Positions 1 to 16,935 of a stretch of 64,000 nucleotides of DNA are shown one piece after another; the first letter of the stretch is position 1, and each line of letters starts with the position of its first letter. A model generated the notes under the pieces. The model saw nothing but the letters and a program-made list of their open reading frames with translations, was not told the origin of the DNA and ran no database searches. The position numbers and the translations under genes were made by a program. Origin of the DNA: Anoplopoma fimbria (lineage: Eukaryota > Chordata > Actinopteri > Perciformes > Anoplopomatidae); contig NC_072471.1 of assembly GCF_027596085.1 (NCBI RefSeq), positions 10,232,358-10,296,357 on the forward strand. The letters run 5' to 3'.

Positions 1-374
1 ACAAACATACTGATATGTTTGTGGCCTGCACTGAAGCACCAGTATGCCACACCCACACACACCTACACACGGGGACATCTTGGTAAAGTCTGTGTATTCT
101 TGCCCTGTTGAACGGATGACTTTCCCTCAGTGATAATGTGAAGCCTCTATCTAAGGCGGGAGCGCTGACGTCTATTAGATCTATAAATCATGTTAGGAGA
201 GGGGTGGGGGTGGAGGGTGTAGTTGGGGGGGGCGCAGTGAGAGCTCAGGGTCGTAAATCTCATTACCTGAGACTGCTGCCGACCCCCCCGCCGCCTCACC
301 CTGTCCTCAATCTCTCCCATTATCAGCTGACCTTGACCGCCGACGCAGACACTTACACTCAATCAGGGCTGCAG

Positions 375-378
<4 letters not shown>

Positions 379-413
<35 letters not shown>
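379..413. repeat. (TG)n microsatellite
   Basis: An uninterrupted TG run of about 17 units. Confidence 0.95.
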
Positions 414-416
<3 letters not shown>

Positions 417-3400
417 CAGTCGTGATATTTGGAGCTCCCTCCTCCCCCTACCTATCTTAAATGAGGCCCCGAGAATTTTCTTATGAAAATATCAGTTTAT
501 TCTTGCTCCTGTCATCTTGTCATCGGCTTGTTTCCGTCGAGGATGTCCGTCACAGGCTCTTAAAGGTGAACACACACATTCACTCTCAAATATTTGCACG
601 TTATTTCATCATCATTCAGGACTGTGTAATCAGTTCAGTCACACTGAAAAAATGCCTTATTTGCCAAATAGTCAATATAGAATTAGTGGTACAAAATAAA
701 TGAGAGCACCTTTAAAGGCCACTAGTCCTTAATTGATCATTTGTAATCAGTAATGACCTATAGGGTGAACTTCAGGTTCTTTTTTGTATAGGTTAAATTC
801 CTAACAAAAGCACAAAAATAGAAAAGGCTTGCAATGTGTTAAATTTTAAAAATAATCTGGTTATTGAACAGATTGCTTCTGTCCTCAGTTCTGGTCTGCT
901 GAGTCACTTTCCGAGCTGCTGTGACACAGCTCATAAACGCACACCTGTAAGCACACTATGGCTCATTTAAAGTCTAATGATCTAATGCTGAAACACAGAC
1001 CTGTGACTTTGGGACACTCATGAACCGCTGCCTGTCTGTCAGAGAGCTATAGCAGAACATGAGTGTTCTTATAGCAAATCATTCATTCATTAACTGTTAG
1101 AAAAACAACTTAAATTGAGTGTTTTTGTAATCTTTTTGACTTTTCAGAGGCAAACTTCATCATTACTTATACTTTACAGATAGCAATACCAGTCTGGAGA
1201 TTGGTCGGACCACCACTTTGATTCAGACTTAAATAGTGTTTCATAGATTGCAATGTCATTTTGTACAGACATTCATGGTCCCTAGAGGCAGAATCCATCT
1301 GACTTTGGGGATTTTTCCTCGGATGCTACCAGCAAGTTGACATTTGTGGTTTTAAGTGAAAAGCCTGGCCAACTATTGGATGGATTACCATGGCATTTTG
1401 TGCAAACCTTGGTGTCTCACTCAGGATGAATTGAGCAAAACTTTGGTGACAATCTGACTTTTCATCTAGCACCATTGACAGGTCCAATTTTGAACATCGT
1501 TTATGTTCAAATACCTTCAAATCTAATGACATCCCATCCCATCAGTCTTTGCTGTACTTTAGTTTAGTGCCTATTAGCAAATATTAGCTTGCTGATAGGA
1601 CAAACTAAGATTGTTAACATGAACATAAACATTATACCTGCTAAACATCTGCATGTTAGAACTGCTATTGTGAGCCTGTTGGCATACTGGCATTTGCAAT
1701 TAGCTCAAAACACTGGCGTAATGTGTACAGTCTCACAGAGCTACTAGCATGGCTGTAGACTCTGGTTTAAATTCATAGATGATATTGAATCATGTTTTTT
1801 CTCTGAAATGTTAGATTTACATTTCAAATTTTGGCCAAAGCTCATAACTGTACACCTGCTGTCATGACAAGGTGGACCACTAATCACCACAGATGCAACA
1901 AGCGTAGCCTCCTTTTCCTCCTCTTCTTTTCTTTCTATATATCTTTTGTTTTCTTGCTCTGTTTTTCTGCCTCTCTCTTCCTCCCTCACACTTTAAAACA
2001 CACATTGCTTCACTTTTGTGCCATTAAAAATTTTAATTAATAATTTTTTAAAGAAACAGAATTGATTTGACTACTGACACAAAAATCTTTTAATTAAAAT
2101 TAATCAAATTAAAAGTAGGCTGGTGCAGAAGTGGTGATAATTCAGTCTGCAGCCTCTTCCTCCTCACATAATTTCTTCAACTATGCTTCATCCAATGCAT
2201 CTTAATGGATTTTCATGCCTGGAGCAAATTCAAGGCTGGAGAGGGGAATCTAATGCATATCTTGGCGCTTCAATAATAACTCATATGACAACACTCTCAG
2301 CTATCACACAACCCCCAAACTGTCACTGTTCCACCACTGTGCCTTCAGACAAGTTCACCCTGAATAATTTAGCCACAGTAGTCAGCCAGCGAGTTCGCCC
2401 AGAGGAAGTTCCTGAAAAGTACATCATGTCTACCCCAAGGCATGCTATATGGGATGTTGACAGCTTCAGTCATGTTTGATAGCTGAGGATGTACACAGCA
2501 CTAATCAATAGGAAATCCAGGTATATCACACTGTAAAAGAGGAAATGACTCGGGGCACGAGAGTCTCTGCGTGTTCAGCAACGCTAACAAGGAGGACCAT
2601 TTTTAAAATAATCGTTCCACCTGGAGGGAAACGTCTCAATACAGCTGATGGACACATATAAGGATATTTAGGCTGGAATTATAGTTCACACATAAACATC
2701 TCTGTGGGTCTATGCAGAGAATAGTGTTATGGATCACTGTAACACTCACATCTTCCAACAGTACATCAATGCACCATACTTATACTTTGTATAATTGCTT
2801 GTTCGTGTTAAGATAATTGCAATTTAAAGTGTCTGTGGTTGGAATTTGAAAACTGACTGTCTAAAAAAAAAGAACCAATTTTCACATGGATTGTTTCATT
2901 TTTTTTAATCCAGTTCCATCCAAATAAATCGAAGGATGCAATAGACAAAAAGCTCTGATAACTCGGCACAAAAGCGCACCCCTAGCCAGAAAATTCGTAA
3001 CTGCAGTCTTTTGCACTTCAGATGCCTGGGGAATAAAGGCACCATTCCATGTGTAGAACTACAACTTTGGACCACTGTATCATCCTGTTCACGACATACC
3101 AGAAAAATCAATTATGAAGAGTGTTATGAGAAGCTTAAGTCTTTGTTGTGTCCTATTAGAGTTAATTACAACCTATTAATACTTCTATAGTTGACTAGTT
3201 TGACTTCAAAAGAACCTTTTATTCATCTGTAGTTTACTACTTTTCATCAGTGAGCCACCGTATTTTTTCTTTATACAACATGTTAATATTTCACTGTGAA
3301 AAAGTAATATAAGGCCTTCAAGTCTTTTTTCATACAGTATTAACAACCTCTATATTAAATTAAAAATCATTTTATTACATCATTTTTTTGAGGTCCTATG

Positions 3401-3469
3401 TGAAAATATGCTCATTGATCATTCCATTTAGTCGACCATTCCATCAATGAATCTATATTCGGCTTTCAG
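414..3469. other. Noncoding sequence downstream of rassf8, no gene seen
   Basis: Apart from the repeat at 1190-1765 there is no exon, RNA gene or array I can support. Short open frames here lack splice signals and family similarity. Confidence 0.5.
1190..1765 (-). repeat. Teleost interspersed repeat, GCTAACA/ACAGACATTCATGG family
   Basis: The sequence carries signatures of a very common percomorph repeat: GGTCGGACCACCACTTTG, TTTGTACAGACATTCATGGT, CAACTATTGGATGGATTACC and TAGCATGGCTGTAGACTC. It lies in the opposite orientation to the copy at 39035. The family has no name I can assign without a library, and the boundaries are approximate. Confidence 0.65.
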
Positions 3470-3515
3470 CCAATCCCAGCATGCATTGGGCTAAAGGTAG
3501 GGTACTTGCCAATCT
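3470..3515. repeat. Short CCAATCCCAGCATGCA repeat fragment
   Basis: CAGCCAATCCCAGCATGCAT followed by TGGGCTAAAGGTAGGGTAC. A related fragment is at 10636-10705. Confidence 0.5.
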
Positions 3516-3581
3516 CAATACTACAATAACAATAATAATAAAAATAGTCATAACTTTATCTCCCTTTTGGCTCCTCTCTCT

Positions 3582-7524
<3,943 letters not shown>

Positions 7525-8325
7525 TTTAGAGGTAAGTGTACTTATTCTACTTTACAGGTTACTACCCCTCAACGTATCAGAGGGAAATTTGTACTTTTTA
7601 CTTGATGAAATTTATCCGATAGCTTTAGTTACTAGTTACCTTGCATGTTACGAATTTATATTAAAACACATTTTAACCATATAGAATACATTACTTTGTT
7701 AAAGATTAACAAGTGGTTTAAAATATTTTGTTGTCTTGAGCCCCTTGTTGTGTGTCAGATATATTTTGTGACCATTTGGAGGGGCCCGTTAAAACTAACT
7801 CCAACTCAATTACCTACAATAAATAGAGTAGACCTGCAACAATTAATCGATTATCTGATCAAAAGAAAAAAAATCGGCAACTGTTCTGATAATTGATGAT
7901 ACATTTCGGTAATTTTTTAAGCAAAAACTCTAAAGAAAAGAATCTGGTTTTAGCTTCTCAAAAGTGAGAATTCAATGCCTTACTTTGTTATACGATAGTT
8001 AAGAAATATTATTGAGTTTAGGATTGATGGTCAGACAAATCGAGCAGTTTTAACATGCCACTTAGCGCTGTGGAACGTCTTGGGTGTTTTTCCCTACCTT
8101 TTTGTTATTTCATAAAGTTAATGATTAATCAATTAGTCCAGGAAATAATTGTCAGGTAATTTGATGCTGAAAATAAAAGTTAGCTGACTTTATTAATGAG
8201 TACTTTTTAAAACTAATGTACTTTGAGTAAGATCTTGAATTAAGGAGTTTTAATATACTTATTATTTATTTTGACATGTGCTGGTACTTAAGTAAAGCTC
8301 TGAATACTTCTATACAGTGTCTAAG
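7525..8325. repeat. TACTTAAGTA-type interspersed repeat, split by another repeat
   Basis: The left half (7525-7825) has TCAGAGGGAAATTTGTACTT and TAGCTTTAGTTACTAGTTAC. The right half (8169-8325) has GGTACTTAAGTAAAGCTCTG and AATACTTCTATACAG. These are the two ends of a common percomorph repeat. Its interior is interrupted by the element at 7826-8168. Confidence 0.6.
7826..8168 (+). repeat. CTGCAACTAATCGATTA-type interspersed repeat
   Basis: It begins ACCTGCAACAATTAATCGAT. It contains CTTCTCAAAAGTGAGAATTC and GGTCAGACAAATCGAGCAG, and ends near ATGATTAATCAATTAGTCCA. This is a known high-copy fish element, lying here inside another repeat. Confidence 0.6.
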
Positions 8326-8981
8326 TAATGTAGAAAGCAATGTCAAGATTAGGGTCATGGACCTAAAGTGCAGGAACCATGGTTCTGTTTAAGAAATGTT
8401 TGTTGCCCAGAAGTAGATGCGGATATTTGAAAAATGACGCCTCCACCTAAGCGCACCTATATTTGTATCTGTCCTGAAAGAGCAATAAACTGAAAGAGAA
8501 TTCTCATTATGTCAATAAACAGTGCTTCATACCGCTCATGAAGAAATCAATATAATGTAGGGAGAGTTGGAGCTGAAAAAACAAAACGAAATGGTAGTGT
8601 TGCTGAGGTTGGCATCAGAGGGGCCTTTATAGTGAACTTGATTAAAAGAAAATTGCTTTCAAGTGCTCTCAGCAGGCTGGGAGGTTGAGTGGGAGTGCTC
8701 TTGTGTGCAGCGCTGGCGGAGTTTCACAAACTAGGCTTTCAGGGTGAGGAAACAAGATGAAGAAATGCTTTGAAACTGCCTGAGGACAAAGAACGAGGAG
8801 GCACTGGTGACATGGTGGCGCAATATTCCTGCTATTATAATTTCCCTCTACATACCACTTTTGAGACCGGTGAGATGAAATTCATTTCTGTCTCAAAAGT
8901 GATTCTCTTTCACTAAATCTCTGTGATTAAAGGAGTTAGGGTTGCTTTGCAAAATAACTTTTTTTAAACTTTCTTTCAAAT

Positions 8982-9554
8982 TGTTGTCTTGTACAATTAA
9001 ACAATATCTTTTAATGCCATGAATTAGATATTAGTGCATAAAATATGTGTTGCTTCTCACTGTAACTATATAAATGAAGCAGAGGAAAGAATATGTGTGA
9101 GCATGCATGTTGAAAATAAAAAAAAAGAATAAAATCACATAATTGAAGATTTTATCTTGTTAAGTATTCACCTGTTGTCTTGTATAATTAAACAATATAT
9201 TTTAATGCCATGAATTAGATATTAGTGCATAAAATATGTGTTGCTTCTCACTGTAACTATATAAATGAAGCAGAGGAAAGAATATGTGTGAGCATGCATG
9301 TTGAAAATAAAAAAAAAGAATAAAATCACATAATTGAAGATTTTATCTTGTTAAGTATTCACCTGTTGTCTTGTATAATTAAACAATATATTTTAATGCC
9401 ATGAATTAGATATTAGTGCATAAAATATGTGTTGCTTCTCACTGTAACTATATAAATGAAGCAGAGGAAAGAATATGTGTGAGCATGCATGTTGAAAATA
9501 AAAAAAAAGAATAAAATCACATAATTGAAGATTTTATCTCGTTAAGTATTCACC
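8982..9554. repeat. Tandem triplication of a 191-bp unit
   Basis: Three consecutive copies start at 8982, 9173 and 9364, each exactly 191 bp long. By eye the copies differ at only a few positions: two bases near the start of copy 1 and one near the end of copy 3. The unit is AT-rich and contains an A9 run and TGAGCATGCATG. The near-identity implies a recent duplication or ongoing homogenisation. Confidence 0.95.
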
Positions 9555-10374
9555 TGACTGGAGTGTCAGATGGATTGGGGTCTTTAATTTTGGAACTGTC
9601 AAATTTGTGTAATTTATTCCATCTTGAATTCCAAATGACATCAGGAGATAAAATACTGTGCCTGATTTCCATGAAACGTTCACCTAATTGGCTTTTAAAG
9701 GGTGAGAGTGAGCGCCTGTGAATAATGAAACTAGTTGGTTTTAAAGTAGTCTGAGTTTAGGGAGAATACTATTGGAAATCCATTTCTGTGCAGGGTTAAA
9801 CTTTGCTTTTTTTAAAGCCACTATCCAAAAATGTAATTTGCATTTGATTAAAATTGAGTTTCTCATCAAGGAAGTCATTAAAACCTCTTGTCAGTCTAGT
9901 CATGTATGAATCCAGAAGCAACAGGGACACCACAGTGAAAATAAAAATACTTGAATAATAACAAATCATTGTGTTTAAGGTTTTCTCAAAGCATATTCCT
10001 CTCTGTGTAATTGCTTTATAAGTCAAATGCATGAAAGAATCTGCAAATAATGAGAATTGTTCACTTCCCTGCATTGGGTTTGCTTTGATTCATACAATGT
10101 TGTAGCACACTGTGTAAACATATTCTCTGGTACCTGAACATCATCCAAAATGCATTTGCATATGCACTGTAGTGTAGCATAGTAAAACATCAGATCCAGA
10201 GAGATTAAACTACAAACAATCCTCTAAGTGAATATTGTCACATGATTAATGAGCATGGTGCCACAAACATACTGTTATTCTGTTTGTTCTTTTGGTGGTT
10301 AATTTAAACAAAAAGACTTGAAATGGAAAAATGCTCATTTGCAGCCTTGCCACAATTAACATGATAAGATGATA

Positions 10375-10580
10375 ACACTCACATATATTTTTTGTAAATA
10401 AGAAGCTACACAGCCAGAAGCAGGTTAGCTTAGCTTAGCAGAAAGACTGGAAACTGGCAGGGGGCTAGCCTGGTTAGGTACAAAGGTAACAGAACCTGCC
10501 TACCAGCAGCACTTAAACTCAAAAAATAACATTTTAAATATCTGTTTGTTTAATCGAGGCAGACATGAGATGGTATCAAT
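10375..10580. repeat. GTTAGCTTAGCTTAGC-type interspersed element, partial
   Basis: It contains GAAGCTACACAGCCAG, GGTTAGCTTAGCTTAGCAGA, AAGACTGGAAACTG and GGGGCTAGCCTGG. These are signatures of an abundant percomorph nonautonomous element that also occurs at 21935-22340. Confidence 0.6.
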
Positions 10581-10635
10581 CTTAAACTGTTCCTTTAAAT
10601 TTAAATATCTGAACCAACTTCTTTTCTGTTTGTGA

Positions 10636-10705
10636 TCTGGAACCAATCCCAGCATGCACCGGATGAAAGGCAGGGAAACAACCTTGGATGAGTCGCCAGC
10701 AGTTC
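10636..10705. repeat. Second CCAATCCCAGCATGCA repeat fragment
   Basis: GAACCAATCCCAGCATGCAC, then GATGAAAGGCAGGG and GGATGAGTCGCCAG. Confidence 0.5.
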
Positions 10706-11173
10706 TTACAGACTAAAGTAATTTCATTTAATGGATCCAGTTACAAAATGTTAGAATTTAATCCAAACAGCCTCCATTACTTCTTTTAAGTTTGTGAATC
10801 ACTTATTTGGAATCACATAGAGTTTAGTTTGGAAAGAAACTCTGTGAGATGCAGCTGACAGATAGCTAGAAGTGACTTGGCGGAAAGACAGAACATGTAG
10901 CCCGCAGACAGACACAGAGACAAGACGGGACAGTTCAGTGACCACGCTCAGATGGGTGAAATCCCCTGGTCGGACAAACTCATCCCACACGATCGATAGC
11001 TGCTGTGACAACAGCCCCTCTCGTCACAGGCTGGAGAACAAGCTGTTGTGAAGGTCTGAGAATGGAAGATAGGCCCCCGGAGGGAAGGCTTGATTTACGA
11101 GCCCAAGTCAAGATAGAGGCACAGTCGCCCACGTACTGTGGACGGCCTTCCTGCCGCATCAGTCTCCCTCTCT

Positions 11174-11198
11174 TTGCCTGCCTGCCTGCCTGCCTGCC
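11174..11198. repeat. (TGCC)n microsatellite
   Basis: About six TGCC/CCTG units inside a pyrimidine-rich stretch. Confidence 0.85.
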
Positions 11199-12509
11199 GC
11201 TGTACTTGTCCTCCTCCCTGTGTCTATTGCCTGCCTGTTGACAGCTGAAATGGGCTGAAATGACATACCACCCAGAATAAACATTTCTCTCTTTACTTTC
11301 AGTTGGAACTACTAGAAAGTGAGATCCTAAATGTCACCTTTAGCTTAGTTTTTTTTTGTGCAAAGTTGGCCAGACTGGGGATGATGCTTGTCAATGTTAA
11401 GATGGATAATGGAAGAGAAGGTGCTAATTTCAAAATGTCATGTAGCCGTCGACTACTGGTGACATTCAGCAGGTTAACTGTGCTGTTATACAAGCACCCT
11501 GCAAGAAACACAATGACATGATCACCTTCAGGCGATCGCACACTCACAGTGGTATCTGTCGTAGCAGACATCGGGCAGAGAGGAAGGCAAATATTCTGAT
11601 GGAACAGACTCTGCTCGGTTCTCTACCGACTGCAGTAGCTTAGGTTATATAAATTACTGAAAATATAAATGCTTTAAAAAGTGGGACACTAAGATGATGT
11701 TTTAGTCCTTTTCAAGTAAAAAGAGTAATATTTTATTGTAAAGAAAGAAAAAAGAAGCGTTTGTTTATCAGTCTCAGATTTGCAGGCTTGAGCATTCCTT
11801 TAGAGTTCCATTAAAACAAGCCTTATTTGACTATATGGCTGCAATAAAAAAATATTTTCATTATCAAATAATCAATAAAAAAAGCAGCTTTTATTTCTTA
11901 AAATAATAAATGTAGGCTTTCTTGACTTGATCGAAAACCCTCTGTCAAGGCCTTTAAAAAAGCTCAACCCAATCATCAGTTATTTAAAACCTCAGTGAGA
12001 TCCGTAAGCCTGTTAAGCAGTGACCGCACATTCTGCCGATATCTCAAGCCCCAAAGTCCTTCCAGCATACAGTCTAACCCCCCTCCCCCTCTTTAATTCA
12101 TCGGGCTGGCTGTTGAGCGAGTGAAGACACCCTGCCTCCATCTCTCTCCTGAGCCGTATCAATATTCATGGGTCTGCCGGGTGCGTTTGTGCGATGGCTG
12201 TCTCATTAGCCTTTGATCCCCTTGCGCGAGGCCTGTCGGAGCGTTGATGCGCCAACAACAGAGCAACGTTTGAAGTGCAGAGAGAACAGCTGCTTGCATT
12301 GATCTCCATATACTTTCTTTGCCATCCACACGCATGTCCACACATACACAGATGCTGCCCACAGGCACATGAATACATGCATCTACTGCTTAGCACAGTC
12401 TGACCTCACCACTGCAACACTTGCAAGTGCATCACGCTTATACACCTGCTTTATGGTGTGCAATGTAAAAATATTGAGCTGAAAAAAGATTACAGACTCA
12501 GATTTGCAA

Positions 12510-12792
12510 CTGATCGATGTTAGTTGATTGACAAAAAATAAATCAGCATATATTCTGTTAATCGATGAATTATGTTGTCTAACTAAAACTGCCTAAGATT
12601 CAGTGCCTCTAAGTCTCCTGTGACTGTTAACCGAATATCTGTTAGTTTTGGATGATTTGTCAGACGTCAGCTCTAGCGCTTTAAACTTATAATGTCATTT
12701 TATTGACTATAAAATGAATTATTTTTATCAAGAAAATAATCTGCAGATGAATTAACAGGTAAAATATTAATAATTGTTAGTTGCAGCCCTAC
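12510..12792 (+). repeat. Second copy of the CTGCAACTAATCGATTA-type repeat
   Basis: It has GATCGATGTTAGTTGATTGA at the left and AGAAAATAATCTGCAGATGA plus TTGTTAGTTGCAGCCCT at the right end. It is diverged in the middle. Confidence 0.65.
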
Positions 12793-15074
12793 AGTGTTAA
12801 AACTGTACGTGTAAATTCTTGATCATACGATTAATAAGTGGAAGGATAATGTCTGTAATCTGTAAAATGACTGCTGAATATAACAATCATCATATTATCA
12901 CATCATCCCTGTTAAGACATGAAGGATCTTGGACTTTATTGTCTTATCAACAGGTATTATGCAAAACACACACATAGACGAAACAAGTAAATAAACACTG
13001 TTTGAGCTAAGATTACACAAAGAGTGATTCACACTGAAAATGAATAATGAGGTACTTTCTCTAACAAGATAGGAATGCTAATACTGAATTATACTGCAAG
13101 CTTGAACAAAGCGGTGAAATGCTCCGTAAAAAGCTTGTATTTGCCTCCACGAGGCTGTGGATATCATGGACATTTCAGTAATACTTGTTGAAATTAGGAA
13201 TATTTGGTCAGTCAACAGAACTAAATGCATTCTGTTTTTCAAATGCATGTTATATAATATAATCCACATTCTCTTTTATTATTATAAACAATAATTTGCT
13301 GAAAATTGGTATGAGCAGCCAACAAGGACATGACATCATATGTTATGCAGCCAAAGCACTTCTACTGCTTTATCACAGTACCATTGAAAAACAAAAGCCT
13401 CTGCGCAGTTCTTGACTTTTACTTGAAATCATCCATATAAAGCTCAAATAACCACCATACTTCAGTGTTATTACAGGACAGTTCACTTCCTCTCTAATAT
13501 TAAGACATTTTCTACTGTGCAGCCAGGATGGAGAGGGTTCAGTTAGTATGACATCATGACATCTGCACAAAGACAGTCCCTGCGCTAGTCCACTCAATAA
13601 TCCCCCGCTCTTTTCTGCTACGGTATCTGCTGTACATGAAGAGCACAGTTAAAAATGAAGACTTGGAGTTTGTCCGGGAAATTGCCCCCCTGGGAACAGG
13701 TTAGCGGATCAATAACGCCAATGTGCCTGATAACATTAGCCCAGCCTTAATGGCACTAATGAAGAGAGTGGTTGACAGATACTCAGGGAGACTTAGGTCA
13801 GAGAAACAGTCTGTTAGCCGCAAAGCCAGTTCAGTACATAAAATGGGGTTTTAGATGATTGTCACATTTTTAAATGTATTTCAATGACAGTAGTTGCATT
13901 AAAAACTGTATTCATTGATTATTTCCTCACAGTTAAGGAATTGTACAAAGAAGATTTAGTTTACAGCAATAGATCACGATCACAAGGGAAGATTTAGAAA
14001 CTGATATGGAGGAATTTCAGAGAAAATCCAAAAGGAAATTATCAGAAATAAGTGTGCATTTGTGCAAATGTTCAATTTGACAAATTTTGAAACAAGTTTA
14101 AAAAACAGTTTAAATCACACCTTTCAAAATATGGGGGTTTACGACAAGCTTTTGTACAAAAAGCACGTAAAGTGTGTCAGTGATGTTTCCTGTCCTTCAC
14201 ACTAACTGTGAAGAAAAAAGCAACATCAGTGGCAAATTTTTGAGGTGATTGGCTCTTTTGAGTGTCCTTCACAACATCAGGTCACACTGTGCTCAGAATG
14301 AATCTGATGGCATGAAATGTTATAAGTTTGCAAATGTCAAAGAAACCACATCTCAGCAGAATCCCTGCCGACATTTTGATTAATCAGACCCTGTTATGTT
14401 CCATATACACACAACATATCCACACACACACATACACTCAGAGCAACCTGCTGCTGAAAAAGCCTCAGCAGGATCTTTGCACATGCACTACTTAACACCC
14501 AGCGCCTGACTGCTGCCGGTCCACAGTCCTGATAAAGACATGGAGAGAGATGAAAAGGAGGAGAGCCACAAAGGAGACAGTGTAACATACCTCACAGTAG
14601 ACGTCTTGGTTTTAACTTCAGGAGCTAATGGGGTGCAGCAGCGAGGCTGTCGACTTCTCCCGGTCTTCTTCCTCTCTGTCTTCTCTGGGATGGAGACTCA
14701 GGAGGAGAGCTGCTCCTTCGCTGCCTCCTCCCTGCCTCTGGCTCGCTCTGCCCCTGTCTCACTATCATACCTCCCTCGCATGCTGCTCCCCCTCCTCTTT
14801 TTACTCCTCCCCTTTCCTATAACCTGCTCCCTCCTGTCTCTTGTCTCTCCTCCTCCACCCTACTCCTCAAACTCAAGGCTGACAAAGGAAACCAAGTCTT
14901 GTATCATTAGTTTTTCCACCAAATTTGTTTGCCGTTTTGCTTTAATGTGAGCATAGAGTTATTGTTTTAAACATTACGTAATGAGAGTTTTCTGTATTTC
15001 ATAGATCAGAAAATCCAAAATCTATGTGATGACATTACAAAATGTAATATTGCACTGTAGACTACAGTTTTAAC

Positions 15075-15315
15075 TTACAATCATTTTCATTAACTGATTA
15101 TTTTTCCACTTAATCGATTAATTGTGTTGTTAATAAAAGGTCATAAAAAATGGAAAGATGTCTATTATTCCCAAGCTCAACTTGACGTATCCAGCAGTCC
15201 AACACATCAGTCATGTCAGTTTACTGTCAGATTTTATTTTTTAAAAAACAGCAAATTCACCGACTTGAAAAACTAGAACCAGGGAATGTGTGACATTTTT
15301 AGATGGATTGATCGT
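15075..15315. repeat. Diverged CTGCAACTAATCGATTA-type repeat
   Basis: It contains ATTTTCATTAACTGATTATT and CCACTTAATCGATTAATTGT, then GATGGATTGATCGTTTCAG. The boundaries are uncertain. Confidence 0.45.
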
Positions 15316-16534
15316 TTCAGCGGTATTGTGGACTCAAACAAAGGTCCAGTGTTGCTCAGTTATTGCATGTATGAGGTAAATTCAGGCAAAAGCCTCTGAT
15401 GTTCATTGATTTCCCTTATTAAAATAATACAATTCTCAAAGGGAGTCATGTAGATAAGGACAAGCAGTTGAGCTGTTGAATTATTTTTAAGATTTCACAT
15501 CATTTACAGCATGGAGATTTTGCAAAAGGGGCTGACATTCCATATCAAAAGGCTGTTGCTCATGTTTCCGACATTCAGTGATCATATCTCATCACATCTG
15601 GTGCATTACTCATAGCTTTCCCACTGTCTAAGTGAAAACAAACAAGTGGATTTATGAAAGCTGAAAGCAAAAAGAGAGGCTCTTACGGCTCGGTAAGGTG
15701 CGTTGAATGAAATTATATTACTCAGCTGTGCTTTTCCACCACTGACTGGTGAATAAGGTTAATTTGTTATCTTTTTCATTCAGATGACCACTCGTGGATT
15801 CCTCAGCACTGGCCAGTTCTCAGTGTTTTTCTCTCTTTCTCTCTCCGTCTCTTTTCCCCCTCTCTCCCATAGAGAGCCCTCCACTGCCTCTGCCCCTGTT
15901 TCCATAGTGACACTTTCCCCGACTCTGGCTCCACATAATCAAGTGAGCGGGATAGGGGTGGGGGTTGGGGGCGAGAGAGGGAACTGGGTGTGGGTTGGAG
16001 GAATTGGCCAAGACGAGAATGATAGAAAAAAAGGCAAACAGCGAGAGATAAAGGAGCAAATAATGAATAAAGAGAATATCAATAAAGGTGGTTTGTCAGT
16101 GGCAAACAGTGTCTTCTGCTCGAGTCCATCACTGTCTGATGTTGGGTTCAGATCAGGTACTTTGGAAAGCCTTGGCATATGGTCGAAATAATTATCATGC
16201 TCATCAAACAACTGGAAGGCCACTTGTGCTTTGTGACGATGCTCCCACCAGAGCAGAAATGAAATATGGGATAGAGTTGATCAATCTGAATTTTAATGAG
16301 CGAGTGAGTGGTGCTCAGCATGAGTCTACTGCATGATGCCAGGGGGAGATGGTGTAAATCGCCTCGAATGCTGGAATAAAATAATGTACATTTGGCCCAA
16401 ATGTGATCCAGTTAATCCATTATGCTAGAGGTTTTTAGCCATGCCAGCGACATGTCTCGAGGGTCCGTCTGTCGGTCAGTCCACCACTTTGATCCAGACT
16501 CAAGTATCTGAGCATCTTTTGGGTGTGTTGCCCA

Positions 16535-16935
16535 TTGACTGTATGTAAAAAGTGGACATAGTTACATGACATCACCCATTGGTTTGTGGACAGCCGTTTT
16601 GAAGCCTGGAGTTCAGCATTTTCACTGTCGCCATCTTGGTTTTTGTCCGTTGCCAACTTGGTTTTTCGAAAACAAGAGGTTAGAGCTAAGTACAACCGAA
16701 CACTGAGGGAAACATTTTAAGTGACCAAAACGTTACAATTATCTTTCATGAACTTAAAAAACACACTGTGATAGAGTAAAAGTTATAAGACGAAAACACA
16801 CAACTCTCAAACTCAGACATCATCGTGGTAGAGACCTGTGAATTACAGGTAGCCCCGCCCTAAAGCACATCCTGCTTTATGGTCTATTTTACTCTAAATG
16901 GGACTATAATTTGCTGATAATTTCCAGAGAGAAAA
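16535..16935. repeat. Interspersed repeat with GACATCACCCATTGGTTTGTGG
   Basis: It contains CATCACCCATTGGTTTGTGG, CAGCCGTTTTGAAGCCTGGA, GTCGCCATCTTGGTTTTTG and CTGCTTTATGGTCTATTTTA. I recognise this combination as a common percomorph repeat. A fragment of the GGTCGGTC-type repeat directly precedes it (about 16450-16520). Confidence 0.6.

Larger units (their letters stand above)
9555..16534. other. Noncoding with scattered repeats and two complex blocks
   Basis: Besides the listed repeats, 12000-12320 (GC-richer) and 13640-13860 look complex and repeat-free and could be regulatory. A pyrimidine-rich stretch lies at 14640-14880. No exon is supported. Confidence 0.45.

Noticed and set aside
2183..2479. 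A 98-codon plus-strand open frame
   Set aside because: It has no recognisable similarity and no splice partners. It is consistent with chance.
14540..14950. A 136-codon plus-strand open frame rich in Ser, Pro and Leu
   Set aside because: It lies in a pyrimidine-rich stretch with no domain, no matching neighbours and no splice context.
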